A DNA stretch of 64,000 bases from Archaeoglobus sp. JdFR-27 (lineage in GTDB: Archaea; Halobacteriota; Archaeoglobi; Archaeoglobales; Archaeoglobaceae). The stretch is taken from positions 84,533 to 148,532 of the forward strand of contig MTMO01000034.1 in NCBI GenBank assembly GCA_002011235.1. Reading direction: 5' to 3'. Shown piece by piece: positions 34,541 to 44,384 of this stretch. Made by a program: the position numbers and the translations under genes. How positions within the stretch are numbered: the stretch's first letter is position 1; the number at the start of each line of letters is the position of its first letter. The notes beneath the pieces are model-generated. The model was not told the DNA's origin, searched no databases, and worked only from the letters and a program-made list of their open reading frames with translations.

Positions 34541-35284
34541 ATGGATAAGATGAGAGCAATCATTCAAATTGAAAACCTGCACAAAAACTTTGGTAAGACT
34601 CCCGCTTTAAGAGGGATCAGTTTGGAAATTGAACCTGGTGTTTTTGGTCTTCTAGGTCCCAATGGAGCGGGAAAAACAACATTACTAAAAATACTTTTGG
34701 GGTTGATGAGGCCGGATAGCGGATGGGCAAAGATATTCGGCTATGATTGTTTTTCTCAATCTCTCCAAATACGGAAGAAGTTGGGTTATCTTGGAGAGGA
34801 TCAGAGATTTTATGAATATATGAAAGGATCGGAGTATTTGGAGTTTATAGGCTCCATCAAAGGTTTAACAAGAGAAGAAGTAAAATCACAAGTAGAAGAG
34901 ATGCTAGAAAAGGTAAAACTTTCAGAATATGGAGAAAAAAGGATAAAAGAATACTCACAGGGAATGAAACAGCGGCTCGGTCTGGCTCAAGCCTTGATTG
35001 GGAATCCAGAGATTGTAATGCTTGATGAACCCACTTCAAACCTCGATCCCATTGGCAGATACGAGTTTTTGAAAATCATCAAAGAGATTGGAGAAAATGG
35101 TGTGACGGTTATTCTTTCATCCCACATTTTGGGAGAGGTTGAGCAGGTTTGTGACTCACTTGTTTTTCTTAATGAAGGCCAAGTTGTTTATCAGGGTAAG
35201 TGGTCAGAATTGAAGAAAAGATTTCCAGAGCGAAGGTTGCAGGACGTCTTTATCGAAATAATCACTGGTGAGAAAAATGAATAA
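34541..35284 (+). CDS. ABC transporter ATP-binding protein (ABC-2 export type)
   Basis: GLLGPNGAGKTTLLKILLGLMRPDSG, YSQGMKQRLGLAQALIGNPEIVMLDEPTSNLDP. Confidence 0.93.
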   Translation: MDKMRAIIQIENLHKNFGKTPALRGISLEIEPGVFGLLGPNGAGKTTLLKILLGLMRPDSGWAKIFGYDCFSQSLQIRKKLGYLGEDQRFYEYMKGSEYLEFIGSIKGLTREEVKSQVEEMLEKVKLSEYGEKRIKEYSQGMKQRLGLAQALIGNPEIVMLDEPTSNLDPIGRYEFLKIIKEIGENGVTVILSSHILGEVEQVCDSLVFLNEGQVVYQGKWSELKKRFPERRLQDVFIEIITGEKNE

Positions 35285-36590
35285 AATTTTATTAATAGCT
35301 AAGAAAGAGATGAAAAGAAGACTTTTCCTTTCCTTAATGGTTGGAATCATTTTCGGTTTCGTGTCTGCCTTTGCAGGATTAACTTTCTTTGGGGAGTCAA
35401 CGTTAATTTCTTTTGGTATCAGTCTCTTAATCCTGAACTTTGCCCTTTTTTTATTAGGAGCAGATATTATAGCTGAAGAAAAATCAAAAGACACCTTTTC
35501 TTTTCTTCTAACCTTGCCCTTGAGGGATATTGAAATAGTTCTAGGGAAATTGCTAGGTCTTATGATAATTATTGCCCCGGCAATATTAATTAATGTTATT
35601 CTAACTTCCTCCAGGGGAATTTACTTAGGTTTTAATCTTGATTACTTTCTTTCTTTGTCACTTTATCTTTTATTTTCTGCTTCTCTCTTACTTTTTGTCT
35701 CATCCCAATTTCAACGCCTTCCAGCAATCTTTCTTATTTTTTTATTTTACAATATTATTCTTAACATTCCTGGTGCCTTCTGGCTATCCAGAATTGTTAT
35801 AACACCGGAACCTGCTCCTGTTTTCCCTGTCTTTCTCATCATCTTCTCATTTTTGACTCCTCTTTTATTTGGGATAGTTGAGTACATTTCGTTTAAAATG
35901 CCTTTTTTAGCTCCTCAGATTTTGCAAGCCGGTGGCCCGGGAACGATCATCATCATCTTAAAAAGATTGCCTGAAGATTTATCTTTCAGTCTTCTTAATC
36001 TGTTCTCTCCTCTTTGGCATTCCTCCTTATTATTACTCAAAAACTCGCGGTTTTTTGCTGTTTTCGATCTTTCAACACCTCTAGCAGTCTTTTCTATTAT
36101 TTTAACCGTCGTCTTAATTGTTTTATTGATAACTTTCCAATTAAGAAATAGCACAAAGAAAGGCTTACTCATTTTCTTGATAATTGCCCTCTTTCCTACT
36201 ATCTTCGGAATTGTAGCACCATTACAGAAGATAGACCTTGCTAAAGAGCTGGAAAAATTTCAGGAGAACCAGTCTCTCATTGTCCCTCCAATCATGAAGC
36301 CGGAAGAAAGAGCAAATATTCTGAAGGAACTCGGCATAAATGCCAGCGTAAAATATCAGGCAGATGAGGAGATATGTGAGTTGCAAAGAAAAGCGGCAAA
36401 TGCCTTTCTTAGAGGTGATAAAGAGAAAGCCCTAATGTTTTTAGAGGAGCACAGAAAATTGGCTGAGCAGAGAAATTTTACCGAGGCTGTAAAATTAATC
36501 GATGAAATTGCTAAAGCTTTGGAGAGAGATCAGATTGATAGAGTCTTCATTCTAGGTCCTGCTTTGGAACAAATGTATGAGGGATGTTAG
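35277..36590 (+). CDS. ABC-2 type transporter permease with C-terminal soluble helical extension
   Basis: KEMKRRLFLSLMVGIIFGFVSAF, EEKSKDTFSFLLTLPLRDIEIVLGKLLG; overlaps the ATPase gene. Confidence 0.85.
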   Translation: MNKILLIAKKEMKRRLFLSLMVGIIFGFVSAFAGLTFFGESTLISFGISLLILNFALFLLGADIIAEEKSKDTFSFLLTLPLRDIEIVLGKLLGLMIIIAPAILINVILTSSRGIYLGFNLDYFLSLSLYLLFSASLLLFVSSQFQRLPAIFLIFLFYNIILNIPGAFWLSRIVITPEPAPVFPVFLIIFSFLTPLLFGIVEYISFKMPFLAPQILQAGGPGTIIIILKRLPEDLSFSLLNLFSPLWHSSLLLLKNSRFFAVFDLSTPLAVFSIILTVVLIVLLITFQLRNSTKKGLLIFLIIALFPTIFGIVAPLQKIDLAKELEKFQENQSLIVPPIMKPEERANILKELGINASVKYQADEEICELQRKAANAFLRGDKEKALMFLEEHRKLAEQRNFTEAVKLIDEIAKALERDQIDRVFILGPALEQMYEGC

Positions 36591-37301
36591 ATTGAAAAAA
36601 CGTTTTTTATTTTTATTTGGTATGTTTTTTGAAGGAACACTTGAGCATTTTATCCTCTCCATAATGAACTCCTCCTTTGCCTGTGGAACAGGTAGAATTT
36701 ATTTAGAACTACTTAAAGATGTTGATGCTTATGGTATTGACATCTCCAAAAACATGTTAGAAGTTTTAAAGAAAAAAGCTAAAGAGCTAAAATTGAAACC
36801 AAAGGTCTATAAAGCGGATATGAGAACTTTTAAACTATCCCATAAGTTTTCTGATAATCATTCCGTTCAGGTCTTTTCTGCATAACTTAACGATTGAGGA
36901 TCAAATTAAAACTTTAATAAATGTAAGAGGTCATCTTGCACCGAATGGAAAAATTAATACTTAATTTCTTTTATCCAAATCCCGAAATCATTCTAAAAAC
37001 TTATGGAAAGGAGATCAAAGAAACGATAAAAACCAAAGACAAAAAACCCATCTTAATCAGTAAGTCTTATTTTGCTGATGAAGTAAATCAAATCGTTGAA
37101 TTTACTAAAAATTTACTAAATACTCTAAAAAATAACAAAACGATCTGAGAGGACAAATTTAGGATTGCTCTCATTTACAAAAGAGAGTATGAGTTATTAT
37201 TACAGCTTGCCGGGTTCAAAAAATGGAAAGCTTGTGGTGGTTTTGATTATCAACCATTAGAATCCCAAAAACAGGAGATGGTTTGGATAATTGAAAAATA
37301 A
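36577..37301 (+). pseudogene. SAM-dependent methyltransferase, multiply frameshifted
   Basis: CGTGRIYLELLKDVDAYGIDISKNMLEVLKKKAKEL, then LIIIPFRSFLHNLTIEDQIKTLINVRGHLAPNGKI in another frame, then YELLLQLAGFKKWKACGGFDYQPLESQKQEMVWIIEK. Confidence 0.82.
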
Positions 37302-37405
37302 ATTCCACTCTGTTTCTGTACTCTGGTTTGCTATCCATCAATAAGCTGCCATTAAGTTAAATCTAAACCAAAAAACTTTTATTTTGTAAATCGAACATTT
37401 GTTCG

Positions 37406-37549
37406 ATGAAGCCTCTGGAAGGTTTGATAGTAATATTGGCAATGGTCGTACCTTTCGTGTTCATCAAAAGTCATGACATGCTTACTTACATATACTGGTG
37501 TTTGGTTGCTTCGGTTTATCTCGCTTACATAGCCTTATCGAGGTGGTAG
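37406..37549 (+). CDS. Small membrane protein (47 aa) preceding an SSS symporter
   Basis: MKPLEGLIVILAMVVPFVFIKSHDMLTYIYWCLVASVYLAYIALSRW; stop nearly abuts the symporter start, DUF3311-like arrangement. Confidence 0.6.
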   Translation: MKPLEGLIVILAMVVPFVFIKSHDMLTYIYWCLVASVYLAYIALSRW

Positions 37550-37551
37550 GG

Positions 37552-38925
37552 ATGCTTTACATCATTGCTTTTATCGTTTATGCGATCATAGGAACAGCAA
37601 TTGCGATCTATGCAAAGAGGGGGATAAGAACTCAAGAAGATTACTACATAGGCGGAAGGAGGGTTAGTGGAGCAATTTCGGCCTTAACCTATGCTGCAAC
37701 AACATATTCTGCCTTTATGATGGTGGGACTGGTTGGGTTGAGTTATGCGTCAGGAGTTGGAGCTTTGGGTTTTGAACTCTTCTATCTCGTTGGAACTCTT
37801 CTGCTCCTCTCCTATTATGCTCCAAGAATATGGAAGTTAGGAAAGGATAGAGGGTACATAACCCCCGGCGACATGATCTCAGAAAGATACGGAGCGATGG
37901 TGCCGAAAATTATGGCGGTAATAGTTTCCATAGCCTTAATTCCATACATCTCAGTTCAGCTGATTGGGGTGGCGCTGATAATTGAAAAGAATTCTGGGAT
38001 AAGCTTCATGAACGGAATCTTTCTTGCTGCAATCTTAATAGCCTTCTGGGCCTTTCTTGGTGGGCTTAGGGGGGTTGCTTGGACGGATGCTGTTCAGGGT
38101 GTTTTCATGCTCGTTCTGGCAATATCAGCAGTGATCTGGGTGTATACCTCTGGGTTCTCGGATATCTCTTTTACTCAAGAGGTTCCAAAGCTCGGTGATC
38201 TCCTTGTAGTTCCAAATCGTATATGGACACCTTTAAGATTCATATCGCTCACAGTTCCGTGGTTCTTCTTTGCCCTCACAAATCCTCAGGTTTTCCAGCG
38301 TCTTTATATTCCAAAGAACGAGCACGCAGTTAAGAGAATGGTAATTCTTTTTGGAGTCTTCGGCCTCGTATATACAATCTTGGTTACCTTTTTGGGGTTG
38401 GAATTAAGAGTTATGTCAGAATTAGGGAGTTTTCCACTGATAAAGGACAGAGATGCTGTTACGCCGACTTTACTCGGGATGATGCCCCCAACACTTGGAG
38501 TCCTCCTCTCTCTGAGTATTTTTGCAGCAGCGATTACAACAGCAAATTCAATCGTTTTAACTCTCGCCTCCATGATCTCGAGAGATCTCTTCGGGAGTGA
38601 AAGGATATTCACGGGCAGGGTGCTAATAATTCTGTTAACGATAGCTATCACGGTCTTCGCCCTTCAGAGACCGGGTTATATTGTGGAATTGTCAGTCCTC
38701 AGCTCGACCTTGCTTCTTTGCCAGTTACCCCTTATCCTTGGAGTTTTTCACTGGAAGATAGGAGGCAAAATCTCGGCAAATTTAACACTCATCTCTGGAT
38801 TTTGCTTGGCTGTAGCTTTATTTTATGCAAAAATCAACCCATTAGGGATTCCGGCATCGGTATGGGTTTTTGCAACCTCTTTCTTTATTTTCTTTGTGGC
38901 TGCCAATTTAGAACATCGTAGATAA
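37552..38925 (+). CDS. Sodium:solute symporter (SSS) family transporter
   Basis: EDYYIGGRRVSGAISALTYAATTYSAFMMVGL, GGLRGVAWTDAVQGVFML, TTANSIVLTLASMISRDLF. Confidence 0.92.
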   Translation: MLYIIAFIVYAIIGTAIAIYAKRGIRTQEDYYIGGRRVSGAISALTYAATTYSAFMMVGLVGLSYASGVGALGFELFYLVGTLLLLSYYAPRIWKLGKDRGYITPGDMISERYGAMVPKIMAVIVSIALIPYISVQLIGVALIIEKNSGISFMNGIFLAAILIAFWAFLGGLRGVAWTDAVQGVFMLVLAISAVIWVYTSGFSDISFTQEVPKLGDLLVVPNRIWTPLRFISLTVPWFFFALTNPQVFQRLYIPKNEHAVKRMVILFGVFGLVYTILVTFLGLELRVMSELGSFPLIKDRDAVTPTLLGMMPPTLGVLLSLSIFAAAITTANSIVLTLASMISRDLFGSERIFTGRVLIILLTIAITVFALQRPGYIVELSVLSSTLLLCQLPLILGVFHWKIGGKISANLTLISGFCLAVALFYAKINPLGIPASVWVFATSFFIFFVAANLEHRR

Positions 38926-38983
38926 AAAATAGGTGAGTTTAATCAAAATCAATCAATCTGATAACCTGAATCATCCGGAGACA

Positions 38984-40015
38984 TTAGATTTCTAACTCAT
39001 CTTTTAATTCCGGATGTTTTTCTATCAATTTTTTAAGAGTTTCTGTCGATTTGCATATTTCCTTCAACGATTCTTTTGCTGCTTCTCTCACATTTGGGTT
39101 GCTGTCTTTTAAGAACGGGATGATGTGTTCAAGCACATCCTCTCCCATTTTTCCGAGAGTTCTCAAAGCATGGAACCTTACCGTCCAATCGTCACTTTTT
39201 GCAACTTTTAGAAGACTCTCAATTGCCTTTTTCGATTTTATTTCTGATATCGTTTCTGAAGCGAAACTTTTTGTATCCTTGTCGCCATGCTCCAAAGCGT
39301 AAATAAGGGGCTCAACTGCAGCGTCTCCAAGTAAAACGAGCTTTGAACCAATTTTTAGCGCAGCTAAATATTTTGCTAAATCCTCTTTAGTCTCAGGCTC
39401 CCATCCGAGTCTTTCAAGAGTTTTTGCTGCCGCCATCCTAACGCCCGAGTCGGGATCCATCAAAGCATTTATAAGTGCATCATTCACCTCTTTAGTGAGT
39501 ACCCTTATCCTGCCAAGGGCCTCCACAGTTCTTTTCCTCAATATCGGATCATTATCCTTCAATACTGTGATAAGATAGGGTAAACTTCTCTTGTCTCCAA
39601 TTCTACCCATTGCTATAATACTAGCTCTCCTAACGAATTTGTCTCCAGACTCAAAGGACTCTATGAGTGATGGTATGGCTTTTTCATCTCCAATCCTGCC
39701 AAGGAGCCATGCGAGAGAGACCTTCTGGAAAACGGATTTGCTATGAATGAAGGATTTGATGAGGATCTCGATCCTATCAACCCTATCCCTACACAGATAT
39801 TCCAAGGATTTTGCAGAATTCCATCTAACATGGCGATCTTCATCTTTGAGGGCTTCTATTAAAGACTCTGTAACTTCTGGCTGATCGAAATCGCCCAAGG
39901 CTTCTGCTGCACTCGCTCTGACTTTTGGGTTCTCATCCTTCAGGAGCTTAATTAAACCCTTTACATCCCCTTTTATCCTGAGTTTTTCGATATCTCGATC
40001 TTTTAAAATCCACAT
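38984..40015 (-). CDS. HEAT-repeat (PBS lyase-like) protein
   Basis: Many repeats such as LIKLLKDENPKVRASAAEALGDFD, LIEALKDEDRHVRWNSAKSLE, LGRIGDEKAIPSLIESFESGD. Confidence 0.92.
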   Translation of the reverse strand: MWILKDRDIEKLRIKGDVKGLIKLLKDENPKVRASAAEALGDFDQPEVTESLIEALKDEDRHVRWNSAKSLEYLCRDRVDRIEILIKSFIHSKSVFQKVSLAWLLGRIGDEKAIPSLIESFESGDKFVRRASIIAMGRIGDKRSLPYLITVLKDNDPILRKRTVEALGRIRVLTKEVNDALINALMDPDSGVRMAAAKTLERLGWEPETKEDLAKYLAALKIGSKLVLLGDAAVEPLIYALEHGDKDTKSFASETISEIKSKKAIESLLKVAKSDDWTVRFHALRTLGKMGEDVLEHIIPFLKDSNPNVREAAKESLKEICKSTETLKKLIEKHPELKDELEI

Positions 40016-40358
40016 TTCAACCCCTTATCTTGAAACTAAAAATTGGCTGGTTTACTCCAGTCGTTGATGGGTAAAGGTAGAACTTCATGCAATGGCAATA
40101 AGCCTCCAATGGACATAATCATTACATAACTTTTTCATTTTCCATTTATAAAATCTCTGTCCTTTACTCTCACTTTTCTAGTCCATTTACATGATGCCTT
40201 TACAGTATCTGAGATTAATAGAGAGACATAGAGAGAAGTTAGAAAGATAAAAATAAAAGATATTAAAATGATTTTAAAATTGATCAAATAAGATCAAGTA
40301 CACATTGGACTAAATACACACCACAAAATTGAAATTGAAAGTTAGCGATTGAGGTAAC

Positions 40359-40913
40359 ATGGTGAAAATTTACGTAGTTTATAATTACGGCCAGTACAAC
40401 CATCTCATCCACCGAACCCTCAGAGATCTTGACGTTGAATCGAAGCTTATACCTAACGACACACCTGCGTCAGAACTTAAGGATTTAGATGGGCTTGTAT
40501 TGGGTGGAGGGCCAACAATCGAAAGGGCAGGAAACTCATTTCTTTACTTAGATGAGCTAGACATTCCTATTCTTGGCATATGTCTCGGCCTTCACATAAT
40601 TGCAGAGCATTTTGGAGGAGAAGTGAAAAAAGGAGATGTTGGAGAGTATTCTGAGGTTAGCATCCACCTCTTGAAGGATGATGAGTTATTTGATGGAATT
40701 CCAGAAGTTTTTAATGTCTGGGCTAGCCATGCTGACGAGGTTAAAAGAATTCCAGAGGGGTTCGTCCACCTCGCCAAATCAGAGGTATGTGAATACGAAG
40801 CGATAAAACATCCCCAAAGGCCTGTTTATGGGGTTCAATGGCATCCTGAGGTTTACCACTCTGAATACGGGGAGGAGATTTATAAAAACTTTATAGAAAT
40901 CTGTAAAAGATAA
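40359..40913 (+). CDS. guaAA: GMP synthase glutamine amidotransferase subunit (GuaA, subunit A)
   Basis: VLGGGPTIERAGN, PILGICLGLHIIAEHFGGEV, YGVQWHPEVYHSEYG. Confidence 0.93.
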   Translation: MVKIYVVYNYGQYNHLIHRTLRDLDVESKLIPNDTPASELKDLDGLVLGGGPTIERAGNSFLYLDELDIPILGICLGLHIIAEHFGGEVKKGDVGEYSEVSIHLLKDDELFDGIPEVFNVWASHADEVKRIPEGFVHLAKSEVCEYEAIKHPQRPVYGVQWHPEVYHSEYGEEIYKNFIEICKR

Positions 40914-40934
40914 TCGTTAAAAGATAATTTCAGC

Positions 40935-41504
40935 TTACTTTTGCCTGGTTACCTCATCTATCCTTTCCCCAACTTCTGCAATCCAGTCTATCTTTCCAGG
41001 GATGAAATTTTCCAGCTTTTTGCCCCTTTTAACAACCTCGATGATCTCGATAACTATCTCCGAGACTTCTTTTATGGTTTTGTTAGATGTATCAATCTCG
41101 TAAACATTATTTGAAGATTCTAAAGCCTCCACCAGGATTACGTCAAGAAGTTCGGCTTCTACATTCTCAAGAACCTTTTCCTCACTCCAATTTTTTGTTG
41201 AAAGCCTCTCTTTTAGCTTTAGCGGATTGCATCTTAGGACGATGATGACATCGGAAGGAATTCGGTGAGCGAGATGCCCTTCGATAATGGTAACCTCGTC
41301 TTTGTAGGTTTCTCGGAGTTGGGAGATTTTTTCTGAGAGGCATTCTACATCAACAACAAGAACACCGTTTTCAATTTCCTCATCAAGAATGCAATCCATT
41401 TCTTTTGCCAGATCTGAGACACCTCTAACTTTGTAAAAACTTGAAAGATGCTTTGCCACACTTGTTTTACCCGTTCCGGGAGTGCCAGTTAAAGCGACGA
41501 TCAT
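40935..41504 (-). CDS. Adenylate kinase family protein (AK6/Fap7-like)
   Basis: MIVALTGTPGTGKTSVAKHLSS, IIEGHLAHRIPSDVIIVLRCNP. Confidence 0.9.
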   Translation of the reverse strand: MIVALTGTPGTGKTSVAKHLSSFYKVRGVSDLAKEMDCILDEEIENGVLVVDVECLSEKISQLRETYKDEVTIIEGHLAHRIPSDVIIVLRCNPLKLKERLSTKNWSEEKVLENVEAELLDVILVEALESSNNVYEIDTSNKTIKEVSEIVIEIIEVVKRGKKLENFIPGKIDWIAEVGERIDEVTRQK

Positions 41505-41522
41505 AGTTTCACCTGATTTCTG

Positions 41523-42581
41523 CTAACCAAGGACTTCCTTGGCCTTCTCGAGAAAATATTCGTTGTCTTCCGTTCTCCCGATCGAAACCCTGACGTCTCC
41601 CTTCCTGCAACCATCGAAGGATGAACAATCCCTAACTATCACGCCTCTTTTCATCATCTCATCGCAAAATGATGGATTTACCCTCATGAAGAGAAAGTTA
41701 GCTTGTGAGGGGTAAACTTCAACTCCTAAGCTTAAAAGTTCGTTAAACAACCTTTCCCTATCTTTTTTTATTCTTTCAACAGCCGATTTCATGTAATCAA
41801 GATCATCCAAAGCTGCACAGGCCGCTTTTATCGCTGCAGTTGAAACGGGGAAAGGTGTTGTAACTTTGATATACTCCTTTTTAACCCATTCCGGCATTAT
41901 TGCGTATCCTATTCGTAGATTGGCGAGACCAAAAGCCTTTGAAAAGGTTCGTGCAAGGATGACATTCTCGTATTCTGTAAATTCCAAAAGATCTGAGGAA
42001 GCAAATTCAACGTAGGCTTCGTCAATGAAAACCATTCCTTGACTCTCCTCAACTATCCTTTTAACAGTTTCGGGGTTTTCAAGATTTCCTGTTGGGTTGT
42101 TTGGAGAACAGATTAGTGTAATTTTTGATTTTGGTATGTTTGATACCTTGATCTGGAAATCCTTATCTCTCTTCAGCTTTTCAATCCTCGCACCATGGAT
42201 TGTGGCAAGTGTTGTGTAGTAAGGGAATGTGGGAGGAGAAAGGGAGACTGTGTCTCCTTTTTCAAGGAAAATGTTGAAAGTTCCCTCAAGAATTCCATCA
42301 ATTCCAGAACCGATTACAATCCTGCTTTTTTCTATCCCTATATATTCTGAAATTCTTTCAATCAGCTCTTCTGACTGGGAAGGGGGATATAGATGTAAGT
42401 CTTTGAAATTTCTGAAGGCCTCAATTGCTTTCGGGCTTGCACCGTAGAGGTTTTCATTGGACGCAAGCTTTACAACTCTATCGAGCCCGAACTTTTCTTT
42501 AACGTATTCAATGCTTTTTCCTGGAACGTACTCTTTAATTTCTGTAAGAGATCTCCTTACAGCTGGCCTCTTGCCTTCCAT
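41523..42581 (-). CDS. hisC: Histidinol-phosphate aminotransferase
   Basis: KLASNENLYGASPKAIEA, VFIDEAYVEFAS, ARTFSKAFGLANLRIGYAI. Confidence 0.94.
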   Translation of the reverse strand: MEGKRPAVRRSLTEIKEYVPGKSIEYVKEKFGLDRVVKLASNENLYGASPKAIEAFRNFKDLHLYPPSQSEELIERISEYIGIEKSRIVIGSGIDGILEGTFNIFLEKGDTVSLSPPTFPYYTTLATIHGARIEKLKRDKDFQIKVSNIPKSKITLICSPNNPTGNLENPETVKRIVEESQGMVFIDEAYVEFASSDLLEFTEYENVILARTFSKAFGLANLRIGYAIMPEWVKKEYIKVTTPFPVSTAAIKAACAALDDLDYMKSAVERIKKDRERLFNELLSLGVEVYPSQANFLFMRVNPSFCDEMMKRGVIVRDCSSFDGCRKGDVRVSIGRTEDNEYFLEKAKEVLG

Positions 42582-42594
42582 ACTTCCATCTCAA

Positions 42595-42768
42595 TTATCT
42601 ATCGAGAACCAACTCCGCATGATTCCAGTTCTCATCCACACCCTTAAGAGTTGAAATCATCCCTTTGATAACAGCTCCGAAAACCTTTTGGACGTAAGGA
42701 TTCAACGGAACTTCCTTTCCATCTATCAAAAGCTTTACATCAATTTCCACTTCTTTCAAGTAAATCAC
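42595..42768 (-). CDS. Small conserved archaeal hypothetical protein (57 aa)
   Basis: VIYLKEVEIDVKLLIDGKEVPLNPYVQKVFGAVIKGMISTLKGVDENWNHAELVLDR from GTG 42768; the upstream part of the listed ORF is repeat sequence inside moaA. Confidence 0.65.
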   Translation of the reverse strand: MIYLKEVEIDVKLLIDGKEVPLNPYVQKVFGAVIKGMISTLKGVDENWNHAELVLDR

Positions 42769-43750
42769 CCCTAACTGTACCCCTAATTGTACCACTAACT
42801 GTACTGTTAACCGCACCATTAACCGCACAATTCTTTATTCTGCTTTCCACTTCAATTTTCTCGCGGAAATATGGCTTTCTAAGGTTCACGGCCTCAAGTA
42901 TTCTTTGCCTTAACTCCTCTCCCTCCAGTCCTCTAACGTCAACAAGATTGTCATTTCTAAGTAGACACGGCTTAACCTTTCCGTCACAGGTAACCCTAAT
43001 TCTATTGCAATTGTAGCAGAATTCTGTGTTGTCCGTAGGTCTAACGAACTCGATTGCTCCCTCATCAATCAAGTACTGTTTCCTCTTCTGCATTTTCCTT
43101 ACTCTAACATCTTTGGCAATCGCTGAAATTCTGTTCTCAATAATACCGATGTCAAACCAGTAACTCTCGAGACCTGGGAGCTTTAAAAGCTCAATTAACT
43201 GCAGAATCACATTCAAACCATCTTTGTTGTATTTGGATATAAAATGAATCATGTCATTCACTTCATTCTCGTTTATTCCCTTCATCACAACCATATTGAG
43301 TTTCACTGGAGTAAGCTCTGCTTCCACAGCAGCCTCCAAACCCCTCAAAACATCTTCGAGTTTGCCTCGACTGAGATCTCTGTATTTTTCTGGATTAAGT
43401 GAGTCGAGACTTACATTAACCCTATTCAAGCCGCTCTTCTTTAGGTCCATTGCGTATTTTTCGAGGAGAATGCCATTGGTTGTCATCGAGATCTCATCAA
43501 ATTCTGGCATTTCAGCAATTATTTCCACAATATCCTGTCTGACTAAGGGTTCTCCCCCCGTTATCTTGACTTTCTTTATCCCCAAATCCTTAAACACCTG
43601 GGCTATTTTGGATATCTCATCAGGCGTAAGCTCGTCGCACTTCTTGCTGAGAAAACCCTCCTTGTGACAGTAAAAACATCTCAAATTACATCTATCGGTT
43701 ACAGAGATCCTCAAATTTGTTATTTTCCGGTTGAATCTATCGATCAGCAT
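42740..43750 (-). CDS. moaA: GTP 3',8-cyclase MoaA
   Basis: RISVTDRCNLRCFYCHKEG, ITGGEPLVRQDI, FCYNCNRIRVTCDGKVKPCLL. Confidence 0.93.
   Translation of the reverse strand: MLIDRFNRKITNLRISVTDRCNLRCFYCHKEGFLSKKCDELTPDEISKIAQVFKDLGIKKVKITGGEPLVRQDIVEIIAEMPEFDEISMTTNGILLEKYAMDLKKSGLNRVNVSLDSLNPEKYRDLSRGKLEDVLRGLEAAVEAELTPVKLNMVVMKGINENEVNDMIHFISKYNKDGLNVILQLIELLKLPGLESYWFDIGIIENRISAIAKDVRVRKMQKRKQYLIDEGAIEFVRPTDNTEFCYNCNRIRVTCDGKVKPCLLRNDNLVDVRGLEGEELRQRILEAVNLRKPYFREKIEVESRIKNCAVNGAVNSTVSGTIRGTVRGDLLERSGN
42767..42826. repeat. Five degenerate 12-bp tandem units (ACCCCTAACTGT-like) at the moaA 3' end
   Basis: ACCCCTAACTGT/ACCCCTAATTGT/ACCACTAACTGT/ACTGTTAACCGC/ACCATTAACCGC. Confidence 0.85.
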
Positions 43751-43760
43751 GTAATAACCT

Positions 43761-44372
43761 CTAAAACTTCTCTTTTTTTATTCTTCTTTCTGCAATAATC
43801 TTTTCTGCCCTTTCAAGATCTTCGGGTGTGTTTACGTTCATGAAAGTTAGAAGCTCCTTATCATACTTTCTCAATTTTTCCACCGGATAATACTTCACTC
43901 CATCAAGATCTTCAATGGCTTTTATAACTCTTTTCTCTCTCAGCCTATAACATCTTTCTATCCCCGGTTTAACCTTTGTGGAATAAACTGCGAGGGTTGG
44001 CTCCAATCTTCCATCCTTCCATGCAGGTAGGACTGCACTTGCGTTTTTGCATTCCTCATAAAGTAACTGGCAAATCTCACGGTTCAAAAAAGGCATGTCT
44101 GAACTAACAACAAGTACGTTTCGGTTGAAATGAGAAAGGGCTGCGTGAATGCCACCTAAAGGCCCGATACCTTTTAAGGTATCCGTTATAGTTTTTGTAT
44201 AGTCAGAATACAGTTTGGATTGATTCTCATCTCTGCAAACGATCACGTTCTCAAAATCTTTTAACGATTCAAGGATGTATTCGATTATTCTTTTCTTTCC
44301 CACTTTTAAGAGTCCTTTTTCGACCCCTCCAAACCTTCTCCCTCTGCCTCCTGCAAGTATGGCGGCGAACAC
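43761..44372 (-). CDS. mobA: Molybdenum cofactor guanylyltransferase
   Basis: AAILAGGRGRRFGGVEKGLLKVGKKRIIEYI, GPLGGIHAAL, VVSSDMPFL; adjacent to moaA. Confidence 0.9.
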   Translation of the reverse strand: MFAAILAGGRGRRFGGVEKGLLKVGKKRIIEYILESLKDFENVIVCRDENQSKLYSDYTKTITDTLKGIGPLGGIHAALSHFNRNVLVVSSDMPFLNREICQLLYEECKNASAVLPAWKDGRLEPTLAVYSTKVKPGIERCYRLREKRVIKAIEDLDGVKYYPVEKLRKYDKELLTFMNVNTPEDLERAEKIIAERRIKKEKF

Positions 44373-44384
44373 AGAGAGGCTAGG

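Noticed and set aside
38984-40015. HEAT-repeat protein as phycobilisome lyase
   Set aside because: PBS-lyase HEAT repeats are generic; no phycobilisome context in archaea
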